64,000 nucleotides of DNA from contig NZ_CP031056.1 of assembly GCF_003345295.1 (NCBI RefSeq), positions 1,364,001 through 1,428,000 on the forward strand, given 5' to 3'. The notes under the pieces were generated by a model. The model saw nothing but the letters and a program-made list of their open reading frames with translations, was not told the DNA's origin and made no database searches. Numbering within the stretch: the first letter of the stretch is position 1; every line of letters starts with the position of its first letter. The position numbers were made by a program, and so were the translations under genes. Below are positions 28,227 through 37,407 of this stretch, in pieces. The stretch comes from Vibrio splendidus. Its GTDB lineage: Bacteria; Pseudomonadota; Gammaproteobacteria; Enterobacterales; Vibrionaceae.

Positions 28227-29909
28227 ATGCAATACACCAAGCTTTCAGGACTTACACTCGCGTTACTCTGTGCCTTCCCTGTTTCGGCTGCGGAAAAGCC
28301 AGATCTAGTCCTTCAAATCACGGTAGATGGCCTGCGCGCAGACCTAATCGAACGATATAAGCACAACTTCGGTGAAGGCGGTTTCCGGTACTTAATGGAT
28401 GATGGTACTTACTACACCAATGCGAATTACCAACATGGCAACACGGAAACGATCGTGGGGCACGTGTCGCTCGCAACAGGTGCGCCACCGAGCGTACACG
28501 GCATGGTAGGTAACGTTTGGTATGACCGTAGCGAAGAGCGTTTGGTGTATAACGTAGAAGACGGTAACTACCAAATGTTGACCTCTGGTGCGGGTGTCGA
28601 CAAAGCAACTGAGATCGACCCAACGCAGAAGACAGCACAGGGCGATGGACGTTCTCCTGAGCCAATACTTTCCACCACGTTTGGTGACGAGTTGACGATT
28701 TCCAATAGTGGCAAATCAAAAGTGTTCGGTGTATCAGTGAAAGACCGCGGTGCTATCTCATTGGCGGGACACAGTGGTAAAGCCTTCTGGTTCTCCAAAG
28801 CGCAATCTGAGTTTGTCACCAGTAACTATTACTACGACGAGTATCCAGATTGGGTATCACGTTGGAACGAGAAAGCGATTGCTACTCAGTATTCGAAACA
28901 GAAGTGGGAGCTCTCGTTACCACGTGAGAAGTACACGCTGCAAGAGCACGATACCGAACACAAAGTGAAACTCGGTGACTTCCAACGCACCTTCCCTCAC
29001 CCTTATGGTCCTGCAAGTTACAAGTACTACAGCACAACGCTAACCGTTAGCCCGGCTGGTGACGAGATCACAGAAAACTTTGCAAGCACACTGTTGATGC
29101 AAGAGAAGCTAGGCCAAAGTGACGTGACCGATTATCTGTCTGTGAGTTTCTCATCAAACGACTACGTGGTGCACTTATACGGCCCTGAAAGCCTAGAAAC
29201 AGAAGACAACCTAATTCGACTTGATAAGACGATCGCCAAGCTTCTGAAAACCGTTGATAACCAAGTCGGACTAAAAAATACATTAATTGTGTTATCTGCC
29301 GATCATGGTGTCCCTGAATCTTCACCTGCGGCAAATGCGCTTGGCTTTAATCAAGCTCAATACTTCAATAAAGATACACTGCTCTCGAGTGGCGTAGAAA
29401 AAAGATTGAAGGATCAATTTGGTTTATCCAAAGACGCCATTCGCTTGTATGCACAGCCTTATATCTATCTGAATCACGATTTAATCGCAGAGAAGAAACT
29501 TGACCTAGCTAAAGTGCAGGAAGCGATCGCCGATGAAATAGCGAAAGTGAAGGGTGTGGCGTTTGCAGTATCAAGCAGCGATATTGCAGCGAACCGAGTG
29601 CCTGATACTCATGTGATGCAGCTAATCAAAAACAACTACCACCCTGCTCGTTCTGGTGACGTGTATGTGGTATTTGCACCGCGTAGTTACATTAACGACA
29701 TGGAAGGCCTTCAAATAGCCTCTACACATGGCTCGCCATGGAAGTACGATACGCATGTGCCTGTAATCTTCGCAGGCTACGACGTTGAAGCTCAGAAGAT
29801 CTCGCGGGCAATCACGCCATACGACATTGCGCCAACACTTTCGAACAAACTGGGTATAACCCAACCAAGTGGATCAATTGGAGAGGTGTTACAAGAGGTC
29901 ACTGAGTAG
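28227..29909 (+). CDS. PafA-like alkaline phosphatase (alkaline phosphatase superfamily)
   Basis: 560 residues with a signal peptide ending VSAAEKP. The metal-binding segments match PafA/nucleotide pyrophosphatase enzymes: TVDGLRAD, nucleophile Thr75 in NTETIVGH, LSADHGV and a late STHGS. Asn96 (GNVWYD) lies 21 residues after the nucleophile. Lys172 and Arg174 (VKDRGAI) correspond to the N/K/R triad that makes PafA a phosphate monoesterase. It probably hydrolyses organic phosphate esters in the periplasm. A ribosome site AAGGAAA precedes the start. A hairpin terminator follows at 29963. It stands next to the sulfatase maturation genes but has no sulfatase CxAxR motif. Confidence 0.88.
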   Translation: MQYTKLSGLTLALLCAFPVSAAEKPDLVLQITVDGLRADLIERYKHNFGEGGFRYLMDDGTYYTNANYQHGNTETIVGHVSLATGAPPSVHGMVGNVWYDRSEERLVYNVEDGNYQMLTSGAGVDKATEIDPTQKTAQGDGRSPEPILSTTFGDELTISNSGKSKVFGVSVKDRGAISLAGHSGKAFWFSKAQSEFVTSNYYYDEYPDWVSRWNEKAIATQYSKQKWELSLPREKYTLQEHDTEHKVKLGDFQRTFPHPYGPASYKYYSTTLTVSPAGDEITENFASTLLMQEKLGQSDVTDYLSVSFSSNDYVVHLYGPESLETEDNLIRLDKTIAKLLKTVDNQVGLKNTLIVLSADHGVPESSPAANALGFNQAQYFNKDTLLSSGVEKRLKDQFGLSKDAIRLYAQPYIYLNHDLIAEKKLDLAKVQEAIADEIAKVKGVAFAVSSSDIAANRVPDTHVMQLIKNNYHPARSGDVYVVFAPRSYINDMEGLQIASTHGSPWKYDTHVPVIFAGYDVEAQKISRAITPYDIAPTLSNKLGITQPSGSIGEVLQEVTE

Positions 29910-29962
29910 AGTATACCTCTAAGGTTTCGTGAGCTAGATTTCAAATCCAGCACCCACTCATT

Positions 29963-30021
29963 AAAAGAGTCGTTTATCATATTCAGACTGATTCAGTCGA
30001 AACAGATAAGCGGCTCTTTTT
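29963..30021. terminator. Bidirectional hairpin terminator
   Basis: AAAAGAGTCGTTTATC pairs, with two G-T wobbles, with GATAAGCGGCTCTTTT across a 26-base loop region, followed by T on the + strand and a T-rich run on the minus strand. It lies between the convergent phosphatase (+) and LuxP-like (-) genes and can serve both. Confidence 0.75.
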
Positions 30022-30049
30022 GATCGATAAAGGATAGGTTGAATCTAAC

Positions 30050-31144
30050 CTAGTTCTTACCAGAATATCGAAACGCTTCTCTGGTCAGCTGATCCAACTG
30101 GTCATCATTCATCTTGTTGTGCACAACCGTGATACGGCCTAAATAAACCAGTGGGACTTCTGCTTCACGCTCTTCCAAATGAAACTTGATCGCTTCGGCC
30201 GTTGCCACACCAAGGTCATCACTCATTCTCATTGGAGTCGCATCCAATTCATCCGTACGAATCTTTTCAATCTCTTTCGCTGTACCGCCCCAACCTGTCA
30301 CATAGATTTCAGACAACATGTCGGCATTGTTTAATGCATCCACCGCTCCCATGGTCATCGCAGTATTGGCATTGTGAACCATGGTCACCTCAGGGAAATT
30401 ACCGAGCACTAAACGAATTCCATCGGCACCGCCTATCTTCTGGTATTGCCCAAAATGCTCATACACTGTTAGCCAATCACCTTTCTCTTCCACGCAATCA
30501 ATGAAACCTTGCGAGCGTTGGGTATCGGTTATTCCCGGTATCCCACGATTCGCTGAAAATTCTACGTCGTTACCGAGCTCTTTCACCACATGGTCACACA
30601 GGACATCGGCCCCCATCGCGCTTGAAAAATCGAACCAGCTATCCGGTTGATGTTTCCATTGTTCATTGGGCGTGTGAAAAGCCCAAATAAACGTTTTGAA
30701 CTCTGTCGAAGCAGACAATTTTTGAATATTCTCAGCTTGAATACCCAGTTCAGAAGGACCGAAAATAACGAAGTCGTAAGGGGTTTCAGAGTTCAACACT
30801 TGTTCGGTGTATTGGGTCTGCAATGAGTGCTCAATTTGCCTTGAGGTGAACTCGCTGATCTCAAATGGTAACTCCAAAGCGACGAGCCTTTGCTTCAATG
30901 CTGTGTAATTTCTTGTCCAAAAGTCAGAAATATCTGCACTTGGGTAAATTAATGCAATTCTTACCGGTTTTTCTACCGACATTGGAGCCAAAAGAATCGG
31001 TTCGCCACTCACAGTCTCTTGAAATTTTTCGAGTTTCTGAGCATCAGCCTCCACCCTTATACGGTCGGACTTGGCGTACAAAGGGAGGGAAAAACACGCT
31101 GTCAGTAGGGTTAGCAAGACGTTTTTACAAATTTGACCCGGCAT
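30050..31144 (-). CDS. LuxP-like periplasmic binding protein paralogue
   Basis: 364 residues from ATG 31144 (a TTG at 31156 is also in frame), with a signal peptide ending PLYAKS. It is a type-1 periplasmic binding fold that resembles Vibrio LuxP along its length: YPSADISDFWTRN, a TDTQRSQGF segment, TMGAVDAL, TGWGGTAKEIEKI, MRMSDDLGVATAEAIK and the ending AFRYSGKN. Recalling LuxP's AI-2 pocket, the Ser, Trp and two Arg contacts appear conserved. The positions of Gln77, Asn159 and Asp267 seem to be Asp, Ala and Ala here. It may bind a different ligand (inference). It is divergent from another binding protein and a GGDEF-EAL gene; no LuxQ kinase is adjacent. Confidence 0.85.
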   Translation of the reverse strand: MPGQICKNVLLTLLTACFSLPLYAKSDRIRVEADAQKLEKFQETVSGEPILLAPMSVEKPVRIALIYPSADISDFWTRNYTALKQRLVALELPFEISEFTSRQIEHSLQTQYTEQVLNSETPYDFVIFGPSELGIQAENIQKLSASTEFKTFIWAFHTPNEQWKHQPDSWFDFSSAMGADVLCDHVVKELGNDVEFSANRGIPGITDTQRSQGFIDCVEEKGDWLTVYEHFGQYQKIGGADGIRLVLGNFPEVTMVHNANTAMTMGAVDALNNADMLSEIYVTGWGGTAKEIEKIRTDELDATPMRMSDDLGVATAEAIKFHLEEREAEVPLVYLGRITVVHNKMNDDQLDQLTREAFRYSGKN

Positions 31145-31225
31145 AACTGTTACCAAATGTTTGAATGTTTATTAACATTATTATAAATATAGAGCGATTA
31201 TAAGTTAAAGCGTTTTATAAGCCAT

Positions 31226-32344
31226 ATGAATAAGAGATTAAATTTTGCGAGTTTGTTGCTCGCTATTACTTGCTACTCTCAGAGTTTTGCGGGTAATCAT
31301 GAAGACGATTTCTTCCAATATGCTGAAGAAAAAGTGATGCGTGCGGTTTCCAACCAGCGAACGTGGAAAGGCCCCACACAAGGCCCTGCTGTGCGCCATG
31401 AAAAGAACGTTATTTTTGTCGCGTCTGATTTACGTAATGGTGGCGTTTATGGCGTTGGGAAAGGCATATCTGAAGCCATTTCTAACATCAATTGGCACCT
31501 TAGATTCATCGATGGATTAGGATCAGAAGTGCGCCAAGGTGCAGCTATCAGGAAAGCGATTGGTTTTGAACCCGATGCCATTGTTTTGGGCGGCATTGAC
31601 GCTGTCCGACACAAAACCATTTTGAAACAAGCAGAAGATTTGGGAATTGTAGTCATTGGATGGCACGCGACTGAACTTGTCGGTGGTAATCCAGAAATAG
31701 GTTTATACACCAACATCACCACCGACCCTCTCGATGTGGCGGAAGTGGCCGCGCTACTCGCGATTGTAAACTCAAACGGTCGAGCGAGAACCGTGGTGTT
31801 CACCGACCCTAACTATGAAATCGCGATGATCAAAGCCAACGCGATGGTCAATACCATCAAGCGTTGCAGCACTTGTGATGTACTTGAGCTTAACTATTTA
31901 CCGCTCGATAAAATTGCCGAGCAAATGCCTGCGACATTAAAGAACCTAGATGAGAAGTACGGCGAGAAAGTCACTCATCTCCTGGCAATTAACGACCTGT
32001 ACATTGATTATGCTATCCCTTCTTTGGAATCAAACCTAGAGGAGTACCGGTTAATACCACAAAATATCTCAGCGGGTGATGGTAGCAAGGCCGCGTACAA
32101 AAGAATCAATAGCGGTCAATTCCAACTAGCAACAGTACCTGAGCCCTTATATCTACAAGGCTGGCAAATAGTCGACGAACTCAACCGAGCATTTAATCAA
32201 ATGCCGCCAAGTGGGTACTCTGCCCCTGTGCATCTCGTCACGCCCGATAATGTTGAAGAGCTCATCAGCCAGTCAGACAAAGGCATCTACGACCCTAAAA
32301 ATGGCTACCGTGAAGCGTATCTGAAAATTTGGAAGCCACAATGA
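31226..32344 (+). CDS. Periplasmic sugar-type (type-1) substrate-binding protein
   Basis: 372 residues with a signal peptide (ends QSFAGN). The fold is that of ribose/galactose-type binding proteins: FVASDLRNGGVYGVGKGISEA, DAIVLGGID, VVIGWHAT, HLLAINDLYIDYA and GDGSKAAYKRI. No transporter genes are adjacent. The stop codon overlaps the start of the GGDEF-EAL gene (ATGA), so the two are translationally coupled. The protein probably reports a periplasmic ligand to that membrane enzyme, as NspS does to MbaA in V. cholerae (inference from arrangement). The ligand is unknown. No clear ribosome site was seen. Confidence 0.85.
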   Translation: MNKRLNFASLLLAITCYSQSFAGNHEDDFFQYAEEKVMRAVSNQRTWKGPTQGPAVRHEKNVIFVASDLRNGGVYGVGKGISEAISNINWHLRFIDGLGSEVRQGAAIRKAIGFEPDAIVLGGIDAVRHKTILKQAEDLGIVVIGWHATELVGGNPEIGLYTNITTDPLDVAEVAALLAIVNSNGRARTVVFTDPNYEIAMIKANAMVNTIKRCSTCDVLELNYLPLDKIAEQMPATLKNLDEKYGEKVTHLLAINDLYIDYAIPSLESNLEEYRLIPQNISAGDGSKAAYKRINSGQFQLATVPEPLYLQGWQIVDELNRAFNQMPPSGYSAPVHLVTPDNVEELISQSDKGIYDPKNGYREAYLKIWKPQ

Positions 32345-34815
32345 AATTACCTCAGATAAACATTACCCAACGACTCATTATTTCGAACCTGCTTTCGCTT
32401 TTGATTGTCAGCTTTGCCGTCATCATGGTGATTCGATCTCTCTATTACGTCGAGTCGACGCTTAAAAACGAAACTTCTACACACGTATCAGACTTGATTG
32501 TTAACTCTGAAATCAGCCGACGCGTATTTACGCTCACCTCTCGAGTTAAGCTACTTGAACAAACTTTTTTGTTCAGTGAAACCACACTGTCGGAAGAAGC
32601 ATTTAATGTGGATTTCCAGCTTCAACGACTCAGAGACCTATCAACTAACGAAGGTTTCTCGCAAAAAATTGATGCCTTTATCGATAACTTCCACCGTTTC
32701 TTAGGCAGTTCGCTCGCATTGAATCGAATTCTAAAACAGACCAATCAGATCGACGCCACCTTAGCCGAACAGCTTGATCAGCTCGAATTTGCGATAGCCG
32801 ACAGCAAGCTTAGGCACTTAGACCAACCCAATTTCATTCGTTATAACAATGAATTAGATCTTATCAACATGTTGAGAGAGTCGTTCCTCACCTCAGGAAA
32901 AATGGTTGGAGACATTCACAGTCGCATCACGCCAGAAACGGAGAAAGTACTGCTTATCGAAGTCGAGAAAGAACTCGATATATTCTTACTCCACTTAGAA
33001 AACGTTGATATCGAAACGACGGCGGTTATTGCTGAGAAGAAAAGAATCAATCGAACGGTGAAACGATACAACGCTGCTTTGAAGCGCATTAGAGCTAACC
33101 TGGAGCAGCGTTGGTTGGTGATGGCTTCACTCTTAGTCGCTCAAAGCGACCTATTGGAGATGGTAGAAAAAACCGAGTCACGCGTACAAAGCCAAGCCTT
33201 AGAATTAACCGACCAGCTTGAAAAAGAGATCGGTTTATCAAGACTAAACGCCATTATTATCAGTTTTTCAGCCGTTGTATTATCGATGTTGTTGGTTCAC
33301 CACGTTGTTCGACATCACATTCGAAAGCCACTCAATGCACTGAGACATGGCTTCGATCGTCTAGAGTCTGGAAGCCTAAAAAACCCCATTAACTTGGGCC
33401 GAAGTGACGAATGGTCTCACTTAGAGAAAGCCTATAATGATATGGCTTCAAGGCTATCTAAAGCATACCTAGACCTCACGGAAGAAAAAAAGAATTTCGA
33501 CTTCCTCGCCCACCACGATCCACTGACCAGTTTGGCAAATCGACTATTGGCGACCAAACAGTTAGATGAAGAGATCAGGAAATCCTATGAGAACAACGCC
33601 TCTTTCTTGCTGTTCTACCTCGACATTGACGAGTTTAAGACCATTAATGATTCTTTAGGGCATGCACCAGGTGACAACTTATTAGTCAATGTCGGGCACA
33701 TATTGAGTAACTTAGTGGGTGATAAAGGCTTTGTTGCGCGAATGGGCGGAGACGAGTTCTTGGTTGTTTACTCAAACATTGGGTTAGACGAAGGCGAACC
33801 TATCGCAGACCGCTTAAATCAAGCGTTAAGAAAGCCTTATTACATCGATGATAATTCTATCTTTGTATCGGCGAGTATTGGTGTGTGTGAGTACCCTACT
33901 CATGGTTTAGATCGTGAAACTCTAATCAGAAATGCGGACACAGCAATGTATCACGCAAAGCGAAACGGCCGAGATCAATATCGCGTCTACGCGGACGAAA
34001 TGACTCACGAGGTAAATGACTTGATTGAAACCAACATGGGGCTTCATCAAGCCATTGCCAATGACGAGCTTGAAGTCTTCTTCCAACCCAAAGTCAACTT
34101 AGACTCGCAAGACATCATTGGTGCCGAAGCTCTAATACGTTGGCGTCACCCTAAACTGGGCTTATTACCGCCCGTCGATTTCCTTGAGGTTGCCGAAAAA
34201 AGTGATCTCATTATCGACATTGATAAATGGGTATTTAAGAAAGTAGCGAATCTGATTACCGAATGGCAACGCGCGGGAATGGAGCTACAGGGCGTAATTT
34301 TTTCCATCAACTTCTCAGCGAGAATGTTCTATATGACCGATCTCGCAGACCAGTTACAAGTGATACTCGACGAAACAGATTGTCAGCCTCATCAGCTGCT
34401 TCTGGAAATCACAGAAAGGGATATGATGCGAGATTTCGAGACCTGTTCAAGGACCATCGAGGTACTTCATTCTAAGGGTTACAAGATCGCTATCGATGAT
34501 TTTGGAACGGGTTATTCTTCGTTGTCGGTGTTGAAGAATCTTTCCGCCGATTGCGTAAAATTAGATCGAAGCTTTATTGAAGATATTAACTCGTCAAAAG
34601 TAGATTATGAGATTACTTGCGCGGTTCTGAAGCTCGCGCAAATACTCGATTTCTCAGTGATTGCAGAAGGCCTTGAAACCCAGAATCATGTAACGACTCT
34701 GCGCCAGATCGGTTGCAAATACGCTCAAGGCTATTTCTTCGCGCGACCTTTGCCTATTGATGATTGGGTGTCCTACTTCTTGCTTAACTCAGAACAGAGC
34801 CCAAAAGAGGCTTAG
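32341..34815 (+). CDS. Membrane GGDEF-EAL cyclic-di-GMP enzyme
   Basis: 824 residues from ATG 32341 with GGAAG upstream (a TTG at 32329 is also in frame). Membrane segments at about 15-38 and 305-330 flank a ~270-residue helical periplasmic sensor, followed by a HAMP-like region. GGDEF is intact (RMGGDEF, 469-473) with DIDEFKTINDSLGH. EAL is intact (GAEALIRW, 596-598) together with EITE, DDFGTGYS, KLDRSFI, AEGLE and QGYFFARPL. Both diguanylate cyclase and phosphodiesterase residues are present, so either activity is possible. It overlaps the upstream binding protein gene by four bases, suggesting that the binding protein sets its activity. Confidence 0.93.
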   Translation: MKLPQINITQRLIISNLLSLLIVSFAVIMVIRSLYYVESTLKNETSTHVSDLIVNSEISRRVFTLTSRVKLLEQTFLFSETTLSEEAFNVDFQLQRLRDLSTNEGFSQKIDAFIDNFHRFLGSSLALNRILKQTNQIDATLAEQLDQLEFAIADSKLRHLDQPNFIRYNNELDLINMLRESFLTSGKMVGDIHSRITPETEKVLLIEVEKELDIFLLHLENVDIETTAVIAEKKRINRTVKRYNAALKRIRANLEQRWLVMASLLVAQSDLLEMVEKTESRVQSQALELTDQLEKEIGLSRLNAIIISFSAVVLSMLLVHHVVRHHIRKPLNALRHGFDRLESGSLKNPINLGRSDEWSHLEKAYNDMASRLSKAYLDLTEEKKNFDFLAHHDPLTSLANRLLATKQLDEEIRKSYENNASFLLFYLDIDEFKTINDSLGHAPGDNLLVNVGHILSNLVGDKGFVARMGGDEFLVVYSNIGLDEGEPIADRLNQALRKPYYIDDNSIFVSASIGVCEYPTHGLDRETLIRNADTAMYHAKRNGRDQYRVYADEMTHEVNDLIETNMGLHQAIANDELEVFFQPKVNLDSQDIIGAEALIRWRHPKLGLLPPVDFLEVAEKSDLIIDIDKWVFKKVANLITEWQRAGMELQGVIFSINFSARMFYMTDLADQLQVILDETDCQPHQLLLEITERDMMRDFETCSRTIEVLHSKGYKIAIDDFGTGYSSLSVLKNLSADCVKLDRSFIEDINSSKVDYEITCAVLKLAQILDFSVIAEGLETQNHVTTLRQIGCKYAQGYFFARPLPIDDWVSYFLLNSEQSPKEA

Positions 34816-35055
34816 TATCCGTTACTTAAATTAAACAATTCAGTAAGTTAAATTCTTTCACTGATTTATGTTTAAACAAGGGCTGCCTCCGGGCAGCACC
34901 AAGCGAAACATATCTTACGAGTCACACATGACTCTAACTTGCAGGTCAATATCCCGTCCCCTTGTAGTAAACACCGCTTACCTCAGCTCAGGGATACTGG
35001 CTTTCTTTCCATTTAAAATTGCGCGAATGCTTTCTATGACCATGCCCTTTAGAAG
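34816..35055. other. Intergenic interval with a short GC hairpin
   Basis: 240 bases between convergent genes. It holds a compact hairpin GCTGCC-TCCG-GGCAGC at 34882-34897 without a T run. A 21-codon minus-strand ORF (about 35045-34977, product starting MVIESIRAILNG) lies directly after the LysR stop. I see no convincing gene. This could be the 3' region of both genes or a degraded insertion. Confidence 0.35.
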
Positions 35056-35961
35056 CTAACTTGATAACTCTTTTGCTGCCGCTTTGAGCTTAGTGCGCAA
35101 CCACTTGTGACTAGGTTCATTAGTGCGACTGGGGTGCCAAATCATACACATATCGAGGTCTTCCAATTCAAATGGCAAAGGAAGTGTTTTAACGTCATAT
35201 TTTTCAGAAAAGCAACGCACCGATGACATAGGTAGCACTCCAATGTAATCAGAGCCCTCAATAACAGGCAGCATCTCAACAACGCCAGCAGCTCGATAGA
35301 CTATTCTACGTTTTTCAAGGTCACTGTAGTGTTCAGAACTCAATAAGCTTCTACGTGCATGCCATCTTGAAACAACCACATGATCAAGTGATAAAAACTG
35401 TTCCATATCGATAGTGTCACCAATCGTGGGATGGTCTTTACGGCACACCACCACCAGTTCCTCTTTAGAGATCACCTCATGCTTGAGCATGGTTCTTCCT
35501 CTTGGCGTCATATCGATAATGACATCATGTCTTTGAAGCCTTAAATCAGACTCGTAATCTTCCGTAAATAGAGGATGAACTTCTAATGCGATACCAGGTG
35601 CGACTTGACTGATTAACTGCATGACTCTTGGCATCATTTCATAACTCGCTGCTGAAACGCAGGCAATTGAAAACACACGGCCAGAGGTTTTAGGGTCAAA
35701 ATCTCTTGATGCGGATAAGGTAGAAGTAAAGTTTTTAAGCGCAGCAGCCATTGCTGGATAGATATCGATAGCGAATGTGGTTGGCTCTACGCCAGAAGTA
35801 GTTCGATGAAACAGTGGCTCGTCATAGATATCTCTCAACCTTGCAAGCGCTTTGCTCACAGCTGGCTGGCTTATATCCATGCGATTAGCAGCCCTAGATA
35901 AGTTCTGCTCTTCATAAATAGCGACAAATATAGGAATTAGATTGAGTTCGGTACTTTTCAT
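35056..35961 (-). CDS. LysR-family transcriptional regulator
   Basis: 301 residues. The N-terminal winged helix-turn-helix has the standard LysR pattern (LIPIFVAIYEEQNLSRAANRMDISQPAVSKALARLRD..DEPLFHR), followed by the effector-binding domain with the two periplasmic-fold lobes (GRVFSIACVSAASYEMMPRVM). The NLIPIFVAIYEEQN opening resembles the LeuO/NodD-like branch. It lies downstream of the BatD-type operon, separated by a terminator, and is convergent with the GGDEF-EAL gene. Its target genes cannot be told from sequence. Confidence 0.93.
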   Translation of the reverse strand: MKSTELNLIPIFVAIYEEQNLSRAANRMDISQPAVSKALARLRDIYDEPLFHRTTSGVEPTTFAIDIYPAMAAALKNFTSTLSASRDFDPKTSGRVFSIACVSAASYEMMPRVMQLISQVAPGIALEVHPLFTEDYESDLRLQRHDVIIDMTPRGRTMLKHEVISKEELVVVCRKDHPTIGDTIDMEQFLSLDHVVVSRWHARRSLLSSEHYSDLEKRRIVYRAAGVVEMLPVIEGSDYIGVLPMSSVRCFSEKYDVKTLPLPFELEDLDMCMIWHPSRTNEPSHKWLRTKLKAAAKELSS

Positions 35962-35980
35962 ACAGTTCCATATTAAAGAA

Positions 35981-36007
35981 GCAGGTTCCCTATAGTAGAG
36001 AACCTGC
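35981..36007 (-). terminator. Terminator of the MoxR-BatD operon
   Basis: GCAGGTTC and GAACCTGC form an 8-base-pair stem around an 11-base loop. On the minus strand it is followed by TTCTTT. It sits 33 bases after the last gene of the operon and before the LysR start. Confidence 0.75.
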
Positions 36008-36039
36008 CGATTTTGTTCGATGCGAATAACTAAAGTTTG

Positions 36040-37407
36040 CTACTTAGTTCTATCTTTTAAGTCTGGCAAGGCTTTAGGGATTTTCAAGCGGTCGAAAATT
36101 GAACGAGAATTGCTTGAGTTTGATGTGTCATTGGGTAAGTTACGTAACCCTCTCCACAAACGAGTAAATACGTTTTTGTCTTCTCGCCCTTGTTGAAGCG
36201 CTTCGCTATCTTCTAGCCAACGCTTTTGTCTATTCAATTTACCAAGTTGCGCTTTATCCAGCTCTAGCTGAGAGGTTTCGTTTCGTAATTGACGATAGAT
36301 AAAGGTTCTTAATGCAGGCCAATTACCTTGCTTAAGTAAACGACGTAGTACCAACCAACCTGGTGTTGGGCGGTTCGCATAATAACGTTTAACAGAAACA
36401 AAGCACGCCACACTGAACAACAATGCCAGGCCAACGCTAATAAACACTGACATGTAAGCCTTGATGAAAGATTGGACTGTGTGTTTTGCTTCAAACACAT
36501 TCCCTTTTATCACCACGTTTTCAATGCGTTGATTCTTGCTGTCCCACCACTGAAATGCAAACTCTGGCAACGTAAATTCACCGCCCTGCTGAATAACATA
36601 AACCGCCTCTTCAATTCGACTGGAACGGTAGTTACCACGATCTTGAGTATCATCTAAACGATTAGGTTGCGGGTAAGCTTGGTACTGCTGAGTCGATTCA
36701 TTGTTCAACACGTCCGGAAGTAATACAGAAAGGCTGTCTTTTGCCTTGATGGTTACCGTTCGAGTAATAGCATCGCCTACTTTTAAGTTTTCACTCGAGC
36801 GTTGCCATTGTTGCTCTGTATCTACTTCTGTTGCAGAAAACCAAGGCGATTCATTATCAAGTAAACCTGAAGGCAACGAAGCTTCAAACTTAATTGGCTG
36901 CGTGTAAAGCGTGCCGCCAACGTTAGAGCCATCAGGTGCAGAAACTTGGACGCGAACCGGCACGGTTGGAATGACAAACTCGCCAGAAGTCATCGGATAG
37001 AGCGTCACTTCCCAACGCTGGCGTGACCATGTAGTGCCATTAACTCGTTCCGTGTAGTTCGTCGCGAGTTGGTTCCGCTGCTTAGCAATCACGTTAGGAA
37101 TTTCGATACTGCCGATTCGAGTCCCTCCCGTTAACCAACGCGGCGTCGCCACCTCAATGTTCAGAATTACCTGCTCGTTAACGCTCACTTTGGTCGGCGT
37201 TATCTTATCAACTGACTTTGGCTTCTCCCCTACCCAAGCAATAAGCTCAACGTCACCACTTTTTTGGAGATCGAAGATATCTGCAGCAGAAGCAACAAAA
37301 GGAGAAAACCAACTCAATATAATAGTCATCGACAGTAACCACTTATGGGCTCTGAATCGCCCTACCTTTACTTGAATCGATTCAAGAGCTAAATCATATC
37401 GACTCAT
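36040..37407 (-). CDS. BatD-like membrane protein
   Basis: 455 residues with a signal-like segment (about 23-42, ends FVASAAD), a periplasmic beta-rich region typical of BatD/oxygen-tolerance proteins (VSVNEQVILNIEV, ERVNGTTWSRQRWEVTLYPMTSGEFVIP), and one membrane segment (about 315-337). A basic cytoplasmic tail follows. It is the last gene of a MoxR-DUF58-DUF4381-VWA-VWA/TPR-BatD operon. Its start overlaps the end of the upstream VWA/TPR gene by four bases. In Bacteroides such bat genes were linked to oxygen tolerance; the precise role is unproven. Confidence 0.87.
   Translation of the reverse strand: MSRYDLALESIQVKVGRFRAHKWLLSMTIILSWFSPFVASAADIFDLQKSGDVELIAWVGEKPKSVDKITPTKVSVNEQVILNIEVATPRWLTGGTRIGSIEIPNVIAKQRNQLATNYTERVNGTTWSRQRWEVTLYPMTSGEFVIPTVPVRVQVSAPDGSNVGGTLYTQPIKFEASLPSGLLDNESPWFSATEVDTEQQWQRSSENLKVGDAITRTVTIKAKDSLSVLLPDVLNNESTQQYQAYPQPNRLDDTQDRGNYRSSRIEEAVYVIQQGGEFTLPEFAFQWWDSKNQRIENVVIKGNVFEAKHTVQSFIKAYMSVFISVGLALLFSVACFVSVKRYYANRPTPGWLVLRRLLKQGNWPALRTFIYRQLRNETSQLELDKAQLGKLNRQKRWLEDSEALQQGREDKNVFTRLWRGLRNLPNDTSNSSNSRSIFDRLKIPKALPDLKDRTK

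Noticed and set aside
30202..31146. Three + strand frames (89-100 residues) opposite the LuxP-like gene
   Set aside because: Shadows; the minus-strand protein matches a known family end to end.
34882..34897. GCTGCC-TCCG-GGCAGC hairpin as a terminator
   Set aside because: No T run on either strand. Kept only as part of the interval description.
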